From Betaproteobacteria bacterium (GTDB taxonomy: Bacteria > Pseudomonadota > Gammaproteobacteria > Burkholderiales > Rhodocyclaceae), in the NCBI GenBank assembly GCA_020621405.1, contig JAHRYN010000003.1, positions 314,828 through 378,827 of the forward strand: a DNA stretch of 64,000 nucleotides. Direction: 5' to 3'. This document shows, in pieces, positions 56,308-64,000 of the stretch. The notes under the pieces were generated by a model. The model did no database searches. It was not told where the DNA came from and saw nothing but the letters and a program-made list of their open reading frames with translations. The position numbers and the translations under genes are program-made. Positions within the stretch are counted from its first letter, which is position 1, and every line of letters starts with the position of its first letter.

Positions 56308-57192
56308 ATGTCAGCCCGCCATCCCGTCATCGCGATCACCGGTTCGTCGGGTGCCGGCACGAGTACGGTCACGCGCACCTTCCAGCACATATTCAGGCGC
56401 GAAGGCGTCAATGCGGTCGTCGTCGAAGGCGATGCGTTCCATCGTTATGACCGCGAGGAAATGAAGGCCGCAATGGCGCGCGAGGCCGCCACAGGCAACG
56501 AGTACTTCAGCCACTTCGGCCCCGATGCCAACCTGTTCGACGAACTTGAAGCCCTGTTTCGGCAGTACGGCGCCGAAGGCAGCGGCCATTACCGCGCCTA
56601 TCTGCACAACGAGCAGGAAGCGGCGCGCTACAACCAGCCTTCAGGCACCTTCACGCCGTGGGAGCTGATCCCGCCCGGCACCGACATCCTGTTCTACGAA
56701 GGTCTGCATGGCGCCGTGAAGACCGACAAGGTCGATGTCGCGCGGCACGCCGACCTGCGCATCGGCGTGGTGCCCATCATCAACCTGGAGTGGATACAGA
56801 AGCTGCACCGCGACCGCGAACAGCGCGGCTACACCACCGACGCGGTGACTGACACCATCCTGCGGCGCATGCCGGAATACGTGCACTACATCTGTTCGCA
56901 GTTCGAGAACACGCACATCAACTTCCAACGCGTGCCGATGGTCGATACTTCCAACCCCTTCATCGCACGTGCCATTCCCACACCCGAGGAATCGATGGTG
57001 GTGATCCGGTTCGCCAACCCGCGCGGCATCGACTTCCAGTACCTGCTCAACATGATCCAGGGCTCCTTCATGTCGCGTGCGAACACCATAGTGATTCCCG
57101 GCGGCAAGATCGATCTGGCCATGCAACTCATCTTCACGCCACTGATCCTGCGGCTGGTCGAGAACGGCCGGAAGGCGCGCGCGCGTTACTGA
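56308..57192 (+). CDS. cbbP: Phosphoribulokinase
   Basis: 294-aa bacterial-type enzyme making ribulose 1,5-bisphosphate from ribulose 5-phosphate and ATP, diagnostic for the Calvin cycle. It has the P-loop GSSGAGTST (11-19), the [14 protein letters not shown] substrate region with conserved Asp/His/Arg, FYEGLHGAV and HINFQRVP. It follows cbbF by 38 bp. Its RuBisCO partner is not in this window. Confidence 0.96.
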   Translation: MSARHPVIAITGSSGAGTSTVTRTFQHIFRREGVNAVVVEGDAFHRYDREEMKAAMAREAATGNEYFSHFGPDANLFDELEALFRQYGAEGSGHYRAYLHNEQEAARYNQPSGTFTPWELIPPGTDILFYEGLHGAVKTDKVDVARHADLRIGVVPIINLEWIQKLHRDREQRGYTTDAVTDTILRRMPEYVHYICSQFENTHINFQRVPMVDTSNPFIARAIPTPEESMVVIRFANPRGIDFQYLLNMIQGSFMSRANTIVIPGGKIDLAMQLIFTPLILRLVENGRKARARY

Positions 57193-57308
57193 GCGGCACG
57201 CACGACGCCGGCCGCCGGTCCGCGGATGCATTAATGCACCGCAACACGCTATCCAGAGGCCTTGTTTTCGCGGATAATTATGGGTTTTTCTGGCCGGAAC
57301 CCTATCCG

Positions 57309-59330
57309 ATGAGCGCCTCGACAGTTACTCCCCGCGCAGGTTTCAATCCGATCACCGGCGCCATCCGTGCGCTGGCAATGGATGCCGTGCAGAAAGCCAA
57401 TTCCGGTCACCCCGGCGCCCCGATGGGCATGGCTGAAATCGCCGAAGTGGTGTGGCGTCGTCACCTGCGCCACAATCCGGCCAATCCGCAGTGGGCAGAC
57501 CGCGACCGCTTCGTGCTGTCGAACGGCCACGGCTCGATGCTGCTGTATGCGCTGCTGCACCTGACCGGCTACAACCTGTCGATCGACGACCTGAAGTCGT
57601 TCCGCCAGCTGCATTCGAAGACACCGGGCCACCCCGAGCATGGTTACGCCCCGGGCGTCGAGACGACCACCGGCCCGCTCGGCCAGGGTCTGGCCAACGC
57701 CGTCGGCATGGCGGTCGCGGAACGCGCGCTCGCGGCGCAGTTCAACCGACCCGGCCACACCGTCGTCGATCACTACACCTATGCCTTCGCCGGCGACGGC
57801 TGCCTGATGGAAGGCATTTCGCACGAGGCGTGCTCGCTGGCCGGCACCCAGGGTCTGGGCAAGCTGATCGTGTTCTACGACGACAACGGCATCTCGATTG
57901 ACGGGCACGTCAAGGGTTGGTTTGCCGACGACACGCCGAAACGTTTCGAAGCCTATGGCTGGCAGGTCGTGCCGGCGGTCGACGGTCACGACAGCGAGGC
58001 CATCGATGCGGCGATCCGCGTTGCCAAGTCGGACACATCGCGTCCGACGCTGATCTGCTGCCGCACCGTGATCGGCCTCGGCTCGCCGAACAAGGCCGGC
58101 GGACACGACGTCCATGGCGCGCCGCTGGGTGCCGCTGAAATCGAGGCGGCACGCGCCTGCATCGGCTGGAACCACCCGCCGTTCGAAATCCCCGCCGATG
58201 TCTATGCCGCATGGGACGCGCGTCCTGCCGGCCAGAAGGCGGAAGCCGGCTGGAACGAGCGTTTCGCGGCCTACGCCGCGGCCCACCCGGACCTGGCCGC
58301 GGAATTCACGCGCCGCATGAGCGGCAGCCTGCCCGGCAGCTTCGATCAGGTGGTCGCCGACACGCTGGCGAAGTTCGACGGCAAGGCGGAGAACATCGCC
58401 AGCCGCAAGGCCAGCCAGAACTGCATCGAAGCCTTCGCACCGGCGCTGCCGGAACTGCTCGGCGGCTCGGCCGACCTGGCCGGCTCCAACCTCACGCTGT
58501 GGTCGGGTTCGAAGGGCATCTCGGCGGACAACCCGGGCGGCAACTACTTCTATTACGGCGTGCGCGAATTCGGCATGGCGGCCATCGCCAACGGCATCGC
58601 GCTGCACGGCGGTTTCATTCCCTACACCGCCACCTTCCTGATGTTCTCCGAGTACGCACGCAACGCGCTGCGCATGGCCGCGCTGATGAAGGTGCGCCAG
58701 CTGTTCGTATTCACGCACGACTCGATCGGCCTGGGCGAGGATGGCCCGACCCACCAGCCGGTAGAGCAGGCCGCAACGCTGCGCCTGATTCCGAACATGG
58801 ATGTCTGGCGCCCGTGCGACACGGTGGAATCGGCGGTCGCCTGGGCACATGCGCTCAAGCGCGCCGACGGCCCCAGCTCCCTGCTGTTCTCGCGCCAGAA
58901 CCTGCCGCACAACCCGCGCGATGCCGCCACGACCGCCGCCATCGCGCGCGGTGCCTACGTGCTGTCGGAAGCGGCCGGCAAACCGCAGGCCGTGCTGATC
59001 GCAACCGGCTCCGAAGTGTCGCTGGCGCTGGCGGCGCAGAAGACGCTGGCGGCCGAGGGCATCGCGGTGCGCGTGGTGTCCATGCCGTCGACCTCGGTGT
59101 TCGACCGTCAGGACGCCGCCTGGCGCGAACAGGTGCTGCCGCGCGGCATTCCGCGTGTCGCGGTCGAAGCCGGCGTGACCGATCTGTGGCGCAAGTATGT
59201 CGGGCTCGAAGGCGCGGTGATCGGACTCGACCGCTTCGGCGAATCCGCACCGGCCGGCGAGCTGTACAAGGCGTTCGGCATCACCGCCGACGCTGTCGCG
59301 CAGGCCGCGCGGCAGCTGCTCGGCAAGTGA
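57309..59330 (+). CDS. cbbT: Transketolase
   Basis: 673-aa thiamine-diphosphate enzyme moving two-carbon units between ketose and aldose phosphates, shared by the pentose phosphate pathway and the Calvin cycle. Motifs are [15 protein letters not shown], the ThDP motif [13 protein letters not shown], and [19 protein letters not shown] 57309 (MSAST) is the family start; a run of 25 residues upstream in frame is unlike transketolase. It lies 116 bp after cbbP and could also have its own promoter. Confidence 0.96.
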   Translation: MSASTVTPRAGFNPITGAIRALAMDAVQKANSGHPGAPMGMAEIAEVVWRRHLRHNPANPQWADRDRFVLSNGHGSMLLYALLHLTGYNLSIDDLKSFRQLHSKTPGHPEHGYAPGVETTTGPLGQGLANAVGMAVAERALAAQFNRPGHTVVDHYTYAFAGDGCLMEGISHEACSLAGTQGLGKLIVFYDDNGISIDGHVKGWFADDTPKRFEAYGWQVVPAVDGHDSEAIDAAIRVAKSDTSRPTLICCRTVIGLGSPNKAGGHDVHGAPLGAAEIEAARACIGWNHPPFEIPADVYAAWDARPAGQKAEAGWNERFAAYAAAHPDLAAEFTRRMSGSLPGSFDQVVADTLAKFDGKAENIASRKASQNCIEAFAPALPELLGGSADLAGSNLTLWSGSKGISADNPGGNYFYYGVREFGMAAIANGIALHGGFIPYTATFLMFSEYARNALRMAALMKVRQLFVFTHDSIGLGEDGPTHQPVEQAATLRLIPNMDVWRPCDTVESAVAWAHALKRADGPSSLLFSRQNLPHNPRDAATTAAIARGAYVLSEAAGKPQAVLIATGSEVSLALAAQKTLAAEGIAVRVVSMPSTSVFDRQDAAWREQVLPRGIPRVAVEAGVTDLWRKYVGLEGAVIGLDRFGESAPAGELYKAFGITADAVAQAARQLLGK

Positions 59331-59431
59331 TCCGCTGCAGATGCCAACTACGGCGCAGCGCGGCCAAAAGCTGCACTGCACAATAAGCAGGTTTATTTGA
59401 CTCCATACCCACTGGAAAGGAAGTTGCAGAA

Positions 59432-60448
59432 ATGACGATCAAGGTTGCCATCAATGGTTACGGGCGTATCGGCCGCAATGTGCTGCGTGCGCACTACGAG
59501 GGCGGCAAGCGCCACGACATCGAGATCGTCGCCATCAACGACCTCGGCGACCCGAAGACCAATGCACACCTGACGCAGTACGACACCGCCCACGGCAAGT
59601 TCCCGGGCACGGTCAGCGTCGATGGTGACTACATGGTGGTCAACGGCGACCGGATCCGCGTACTGGCCAACCGCAACCCGGCCGAACTGCCGTGGGGCGA
59701 GCTGGGCGTCGACGTGGTGATGGAGTGCACCGGTTTCTTCACCACCAAGGAAAAGGCTTCGGCCCACCTGAAGGGCGGCGCGAAGAAGGTGATCATTTCC
59801 GCACCCGGCGGCAAGGATGTCGACGCCACCGTCGTCTATGGCGTGAACCACGGCGTGCTCAAGGCCACTGATACCGTCATTTCGAACGCCAGCTGCACCA
59901 CCAACTGCCTGGCACCGCTGGTCAAGCCGCTGAACGACAAGATCGGCGTCGACACTGGCCTGATGACCACCATCCACGCCTTCACCAACGACCAGGTGCT
60001 GACCGACGTCTATCACGAAGACCTGCGTCGCGCCCGTTCGGCCACGCAGTCGATGATCCCGACCAAGACCGGCGCCGCCGCCGCGGTCGGTCTGGTGCTG
60101 CCGGAACTGAACGGCAAGCTGGACGGTTTCGCGATGCGCGTGCCGACCATCAACGTGTCGGTGGTCGACCTGACCTTCAGCGCCAAGCGCGCCACCACGG
60201 TCGATGAAGTCAACGCCGTACTGAAGGCCGCCAGTGAGAACGAACTCAACGGCATCCTCGGCTACAACACGCTGCCGCTGGTCAGCATCGACTTCAACCA
60301 CGATCCGCGCTCGAGCGTGTTCGACTCGACGCAGACCCGCGTGTCGGCCGACGGCAAGCTGGTCAAGGTGCTGTCCTGGTACGACAACGAATGGGGCTTC
60401 TCCAACCGCATGCTGGATACGACAGTTGCACTGATGAACGCGAAGTAA
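59432..60448 (+). CDS. gap: Glyceraldehyde-3-phosphate dehydrogenase
   Basis: 338-aa phosphorylating GAPDH. The Rossmann motif [10 protein letters not shown], catalytic Cys in [12 protein letters not shown], and the C-terminal [13 protein letters not shown] are visible. GGAAAGGAAG precedes ATG 59432. It lies 101 bp after the transketolase. A hairpin with a T-rich tail follows, partly separating it from pgk. Confidence 0.97.
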   Translation: MTIKVAINGYGRIGRNVLRAHYEGGKRHDIEIVAINDLGDPKTNAHLTQYDTAHGKFPGTVSVDGDYMVVNGDRIRVLANRNPAELPWGELGVDVVMECTGFFTTKEKASAHLKGGAKKVIISAPGGKDVDATVVYGVNHGVLKATDTVISNASCTTNCLAPLVKPLNDKIGVDTGLMTTIHAFTNDQVLTDVYHEDLRRARSATQSMIPTKTGAAAAVGLVLPELNGKLDGFAMRVPTINVSVVDLTFSAKRATTVDEVNAVLKAASENELNGILGYNTLPLVSIDFNHDPRSSVFDSTQTRVSADGKLVKVLSWYDNEWGFSNRMLDTTVALMNAK

Positions 60449-60463
60449 GGATGCGGAAGCACT

Positions 60464-60515
60464 GAAGCGGGGTTCGAGGCGGCGACGCGCTCTGCCCCGC
60501 TTCGCCTTTTCCCTT
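60464..60515 (+). terminator. Terminator-like hairpin after gap
   Basis: GAAGCGGGG (60464-60472) and CCCCGCTTC (60495-60503) form a 9-bp stem, followed by GCCTTTTCCCTTT. It sits 15 bp after the gap stop and 43 bp before pgk, so it would reduce read-through into pgk-pyk-fba. Confidence 0.6.
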
Positions 60516-60557
60516 TCCCGAAAACACCCGATCACGCACCCGCGCGGAGGATTCACG

Positions 60558-61724
60558 ATGCAGTTCAAGCGACTTTCCGATCTCGATCTCAAGGGCAAGC
60601 GGGTATTCATCCGCTCCGACCTCAACGTGCCGCAGGACGACGCCGGCAACATCACCGAAGACACGCGCATCCGCGCCTCGCTGCCGGCGATCCGCGCCGC
60701 GCTCGACGCCGGCGCCGCCGTGATGGTGACGTCGCACCTCGGACGTCCGACCGAAGGCGAGCTGAAGCCGGAAGATTCGCTGGCGCCGATCGCGCGCCGC
60801 ATGTCGGAACTGCTGGGTTTCGAGGTCAGGCTGGTCGCGAACTGGGTCGATGGCGTGGCCGTCGCGCCGGGCGAAGTCGTGCTGCTGGAGAACTGCCGCG
60901 CCAACAAGGGCGAGAAAAAGTGCGACGACGCGCTGTCGCGCAAGCTCGCCGCACTGTGCGACGTGTGGGTCAATGACGCGTTCGGCACCGCGCATCGCGC
61001 CGAAGCCACCACGGTCGGCATGGGTCAGTACGCGCCGATCGCCTGCGCCGGCCCGCTGATGGCAAGCGAACTCGACGCGCTGGGCAAGGCGCTCGGCCAG
61101 CCGGCGCGCCCGCTGGCTGCCATCGTCGCCGGCTCCAAGGTATCGACCAAGCTCACGCTGCTGGAAAACCTGGCCGACAAGGTCGATCAGCTGATCGTCG
61201 GCGGCGGCATTGCCAACACTTTCCTGCTGGCTGCCGGCAAGAAGATCGGCAAGTCGCTGGCCGAACCCGATCTGCTCGACGCCGCGAAGCGCGTGATGGC
61301 CAAGACGAAGGTACCGCTGCCGGAAGACGTGGTCTGCGCGAAGGAATTCTCGGCCACCGCCGTCGCGACCGTGAAATCGGTCGACGCGGTCGAGGACGAC
61401 GACATGATCCTCGACATCGGCCCGAAGGCCGCCGCCGCACTGGCCGAAGCACTGAAGGCGGCCGGCACCATCGTGTGGAACGGCCCGGTCGGCGTGTTCG
61501 AATTCGACGCCTTCGGTCACGGCACCGAAACCGTCGCGCGCGCCATCGCCGCATCGAAGGCATACTCGATCGCCGGTGGCGGCGACACGCTGGCTGCCAT
61601 CGCCAAATACGGCATCGCCGATCAGGTCAGCTACATATCGACCGGTGGCGGCGCCTTCCTCGAATTCCTCGAAGGCAAGACGCTGCCGGCAGTCGACATC
61701 CTGCTCAAACGCGCCCGGGATTGA
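60558..61724 (+). CDS. pgk: Phosphoglycerate kinase
   Basis: 388-aa two-domain kinase interconverting 3-phosphoglycerate and 1,3-bisphosphoglycerate. [22 protein letters not shown], the [13 protein letters not shown] loop and the C-terminal nucleotide loop GGGDTLAAI are present. GGAGG precedes ATG 60558. It is 34 bp upstream of pyk. Confidence 0.97.
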   Translation: MQFKRLSDLDLKGKRVFIRSDLNVPQDDAGNITEDTRIRASLPAIRAALDAGAAVMVTSHLGRPTEGELKPEDSLAPIARRMSELLGFEVRLVANWVDGVAVAPGEVVLLENCRANKGEKKCDDALSRKLAALCDVWVNDAFGTAHRAEATTVGMGQYAPIACAGPLMASELDALGKALGQPARPLAAIVAGSKVSTKLTLLENLADKVDQLIVGGGIANTFLLAAGKKIGKSLAEPDLLDAAKRVMAKTKVPLPEDVVCAKEFSATAVATVKSVDAVEDDDMILDIGPKAAAALAEALKAAGTIVWNGPVGVFEFDAFGHGTETVARAIAASKAYSIAGGGDTLAAIAKYGIADQVSYISTGGGAFLEFLEGKTLPAVDILLKRARD

Positions 61725-61758
61725 TCCACCACTACAACAACAAGGACTCCATCACGCC

Positions 61759-63207
61759 ATGCATCGCTTTACCAAAATCGTTGCAACACTGGGCCCCGCT
61801 TCCAGCGATCTGGCCACGCTGACCCGCCTGGTCGAGGCCGGCGTCGATGTGGTGCGGCTGAATTTCTCGCACGGCAAGGCGGACGACCATCGCGCACGCG
61901 TCGAGACGCTGGCGCAGGCAGCCGCCACGGCAGGTCGCACGGTGGGCGTCATGGCCGACCTGCAGGGGCCGAAGATCCGTGTCGGCAAGTTCGTCGATGG
62001 CAAGGTGATGCTCAAGCCGGGCCAGATGTTCATGTTCGACATCGAGTGCCAGTTGGGGGATGCCGGCCGGGTGGGCCTCGACTATCCGGAACTGGTGCGG
62101 GACGTGGAACCCGGTGCCGTGCTGCTGCTCGACGACGGCCGCATCGTGATGGACGTGAAGGCGGTCAACGACACGCAGATCCACTGCACCGTGCGCCACG
62201 GCGGCGAGCTGTCGAACAACAAGGGCATCAACCGCCAGGGCGGCGGCCTGTCGGCACCGGCGCTGACGCCCAAGGACATGGAAGACATCAAGATCGCGGC
62301 GTCGCTGAACGTCGATTACGTCGCGGTCAGCTTTCCGAAAAGCGGCGCCGACATGCGCCAGGCGCGCGAACTGCTGCGCGCGGCCGGTTCGAATGCACTG
62401 CTGATCGCCAAGATCGAGCGGGTCGAAGCCATTCCGGCGCTGGAGGAAATCCTCGAAGCGTCGGACGGCGCCATGGTGGCGCGCGGCGACCTGGCCGTGG
62501 AAGTCGGCGACGCAGCCGTGCCGGCGATGCAGAAACGCATCATTCGCGTGTCGCGCGAGATGAACAAGCTGGTGATCACGGCGACCCAGATGATGGAGTC
62601 GATGATCCACAGCCCGGTGCCGACGCGCGCCGAAGTGTCCGACGTCGCCAACGCGGTGCTCGACGGCACCGATGCGGTGATGCTGTCGGCCGAAACGGCG
62701 TCCGGCGAATATCCGGTTGAAACGGTCGAAGCCATGGCGCGCGTCTGCGTCGAGGCGGAAAAGTCGGCCGAGGTGAAGCTGGACCAGGAATTCCTGCAGC
62801 GCGTGTTCACCCGCATCGACCAGTCGATCGCAATGGCGGCGCTGTTCTCGGCCTTCCACATGAAGGTGACGGCGATTGCCACGCTGACCCAGTCGGGTTC
62901 GACCTCGCTGTGGATGTCGCGCCTGAACAGCGGCGTGCCGATCTACGCACTGACGCCGGAAGTGCGCACCCGCTACAAGCTGTCGATGTACCGCGGCGTC
63001 ACGCCGCTGATGATCGAGATCGACCCGGAAGCCGACCGCGACCGCATGCTGATCGATGCCGAAACCGAACTGCTGCGTGCCGGTGCCGTGAAGGTCGGTG
63101 ACCTCATCGTGCTGTCCTTCGGCGAGCCGATCGGCGTTCCGGGCGGCACCAATACACTGAAAATCGTCAAGGTCGGGGAGTATCGTCAACTCTCGACCGC
63201 CCTCTGA
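61759..63207 (+). CDS. pyk: Pyruvate kinase
   Basis: 482-aa enzyme making pyruvate and ATP from PEP and ADP. Motifs are [17 protein letters not shown], the IAKIERVEA active-site lysine/glutamate segment, and [15 protein letters not shown] 61759 gives the canonical N-terminus. Its position between pgk and fba is usual in betaproteobacteria even though it runs opposite to Calvin-cycle flux, so this part of the cluster is a general glycolytic unit. Confidence 0.96.
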   Translation: MHRFTKIVATLGPASSDLATLTRLVEAGVDVVRLNFSHGKADDHRARVETLAQAAATAGRTVGVMADLQGPKIRVGKFVDGKVMLKPGQMFMFDIECQLGDAGRVGLDYPELVRDVEPGAVLLLDDGRIVMDVKAVNDTQIHCTVRHGGELSNNKGINRQGGGLSAPALTPKDMEDIKIAASLNVDYVAVSFPKSGADMRQARELLRAAGSNALLIAKIERVEAIPALEEILEASDGAMVARGDLAVEVGDAAVPAMQKRIIRVSREMNKLVITATQMMESMIHSPVPTRAEVSDVANAVLDGTDAVMLSAETASGEYPVETVEAMARVCVEAEKSAEVKLDQEFLQRVFTRIDQSIAMAALFSAFHMKVTAIATLTQSGSTSLWMSRLNSGVPIYALTPEVRTRYKLSMYRGVTPLMIEIDPEADRDRMLIDAETELLRAGAVKVGDLIVLSFGEPIGVPGGTNTLKIVKVGEYRQLSTAL

Positions 63208-63226
63208 TCCAGTCAGGAGAATTCTC

Positions 63227-64000
63227 ATGCCCATGGTTTCCATGCGCCAGCTGCTCGACCACGCCGCCGAAAACGGCTACGGCATCCCGGCCTTCAACGT
63301 CAACAATCTCGAACAGGTGCAGGCCGTGATGTCGGCCGCCGACGAGGTCGGTGCTCCGGTCATCCTGCAGGCCAGCGCCGGTGCCCGCAAGTACGCCGGT
63401 GAGAGCTTCATCAAGCACCTCATTCAGGCTGCCGCCGAAGCCTGGCCGCACATTCCGCTGGTGATGCACCAGGATCACGGCCAGACCCCGGCCATCTGCC
63501 AGGGCGCCATCGATCTGGGCTTCGGCTCGGTCATGATGGACGGCTCGCTGCGCGAGGACGGCAAGACGCCGGCTTCGTTCGACTACAACGTCGAAGTCAC
63601 CCGCAAGGTGGTCGACATGGCGCACAAGGTCGGCGTCACCGTCGAGGGCGAACTCGGCTGCCTCGGCTCGCTGGAAACCGGCGAAGCCGGCGACGAGGAC
63701 GGCCATGGCGCCGTCGGCAAGCTCGACCACTCGGCGCTGCTGACCGACCCGGAAGAAGCTGCCCAGTTCGTCCAGGCCACGCAGCTGGACGCACTGGCGA
63801 TCGCCATCGGCACCAGCCACGGCGCCTACAAGTTCAGCCGCAAGCCCACCGGCGACATCCTGGCGATTTCGCGCGTGAAGCAGATCAACGCCCGCATCCC
63901 GAACACCCATCTGGTGATGCACGGTTCGTCGTCGGTGCCGCAGGACCTGCTGGCCATCATCAACCAGTACGGCGGCAAGATGAAGGAAACCTACGGCGTG
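63227..64000 (+). CDS. fba: Class II fructose-bisphosphate aldolase (partial)
   Basis: Zinc-dependent aldolase (fructose 1,6-bisphosphate, and likely sedoheptulose 1,7-bisphosphate in the Calvin cycle). The first 258 codons are present and the gene runs off the right edge; the family is about 350 aa. The zinc/active-site segment [24 protein letters not shown] and [12 protein letters not shown] are visible. AGGAGA precedes ATG 63227, 20 bp after the pyk stop. Confidence 0.97.
   Translation, partial: MPMVSMRQLLDHAAENGYGIPAFNVNNLEQVQAVMSAADEVGAPVILQASAGARKYAGESFIKHLIQAAAEAWPHIPLVMHQDHGQTPAICQGAIDLGFGSVMMDGSLREDGKTPASFDYNVEVTRKVVDMAHKVGVTVEGELGCLGSLETGEAGDEDGHGAVGKLDHSALLTDPEEAAQFVQATQLDALAIAIGTSHGAYKFSRKPTGDILAISRVKQINARIPNTHLVMHGSSSVPQDLLAIINQYGGKMKETYGV

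Overview
The window is GC-rich bacterial chromosome, densely coded, with ATGA/TGATG-type stop/start overlaps within operons. Gene content and order point to a betaproteobacterium: an mla operon that includes mlaA and runs into ibaG-murA-hisG-hisD, a short-form HisG, lipoyl-domain-bearing AceF and LpdA, a pyk gene between pgk and fba, a PEP-CTERM protein and a classical Gram-negative porin. A Rhodocyclales/Methyloversatilis-like organism is my best guess. That is inference from gene content; no marker gene (16S, RuBisCO) is present to settle it. I saw no rRNA, tRNA, CRISPR array, insertion sequence or prophage.

Layout. 1-3.6 kb: hisC standing alone, a small lipoprotein, a PEP-CTERM (exosortase-sorted) protein and a DUF2189-type membrane protein. 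3.7-12.9 kb (minus strand): mlaF-E-D-A-C-B, an ABC-2 exporter, ibaG, murA, hisG, hisD. 13.0-27.5 kb (plus): a sigma-54 response regulator followed by an MSHA/type II secretion-like machine (mshM-L-N-E-G, MshI/J/K-like proteins, two paralogous prepilin-like proteins) and a class III adenylate cyclase. 27.8-34.6 kb: porin, folE, a DegP/DegQ protease, ribD-nrdR and a PilZ protein. 34.9-41 kb: the pyruvate dehydrogenase operon aceE-aceF-lpdA. 41.2-44.3 kb: an HPr-rel-A-type cassette (exported CSPGYWK protein, PqqD-like protein, HprK-related kinase, nucleotidyltransferase). 44.3-53.8 kb: rpiA, phoU, a Sel1-repeat protein, yggX, a GGDEF protein, argA, pap, rsmE and an inositol-monophosphatase-family gene. 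53.8-64 kb: cbbR divergent from cbbF-cbbP-cbbT-gap-pgk-pyk-fba, with fba cut by the window edge.

How the parts work together. The mla block maintains outer-membrane lipid asymmetry and sits beside envelope and histidine genes. The Msh-like block encodes an inner-membrane ATPase, platform, alignment proteins and secretin, but no major pilin and no prepilin peptidase, so its product is uncertain. The HPr-rel-A cassette combines a peptide-recognition fold with a kinase-like and a nucleotidyltransferase-like enzyme next to an exported protein that may be their substrate. The 3' end joins Calvin-cycle-specific genes (CbbR, FBPase, phosphoribulokinase) to a tkt-gap-pgk-pyk-fba set usable by both glycolysis and the Calvin cycle. 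No RuBisCO gene is in the window.

The points most worth a second look are the HPr-rel-A cassette, the reduced MSHA-like locus with paired pilin-like proteins, a structured terminator-bounded RNA between cbbR and cbbF, and unusual active-site residues in the cbb-linked FBPase.
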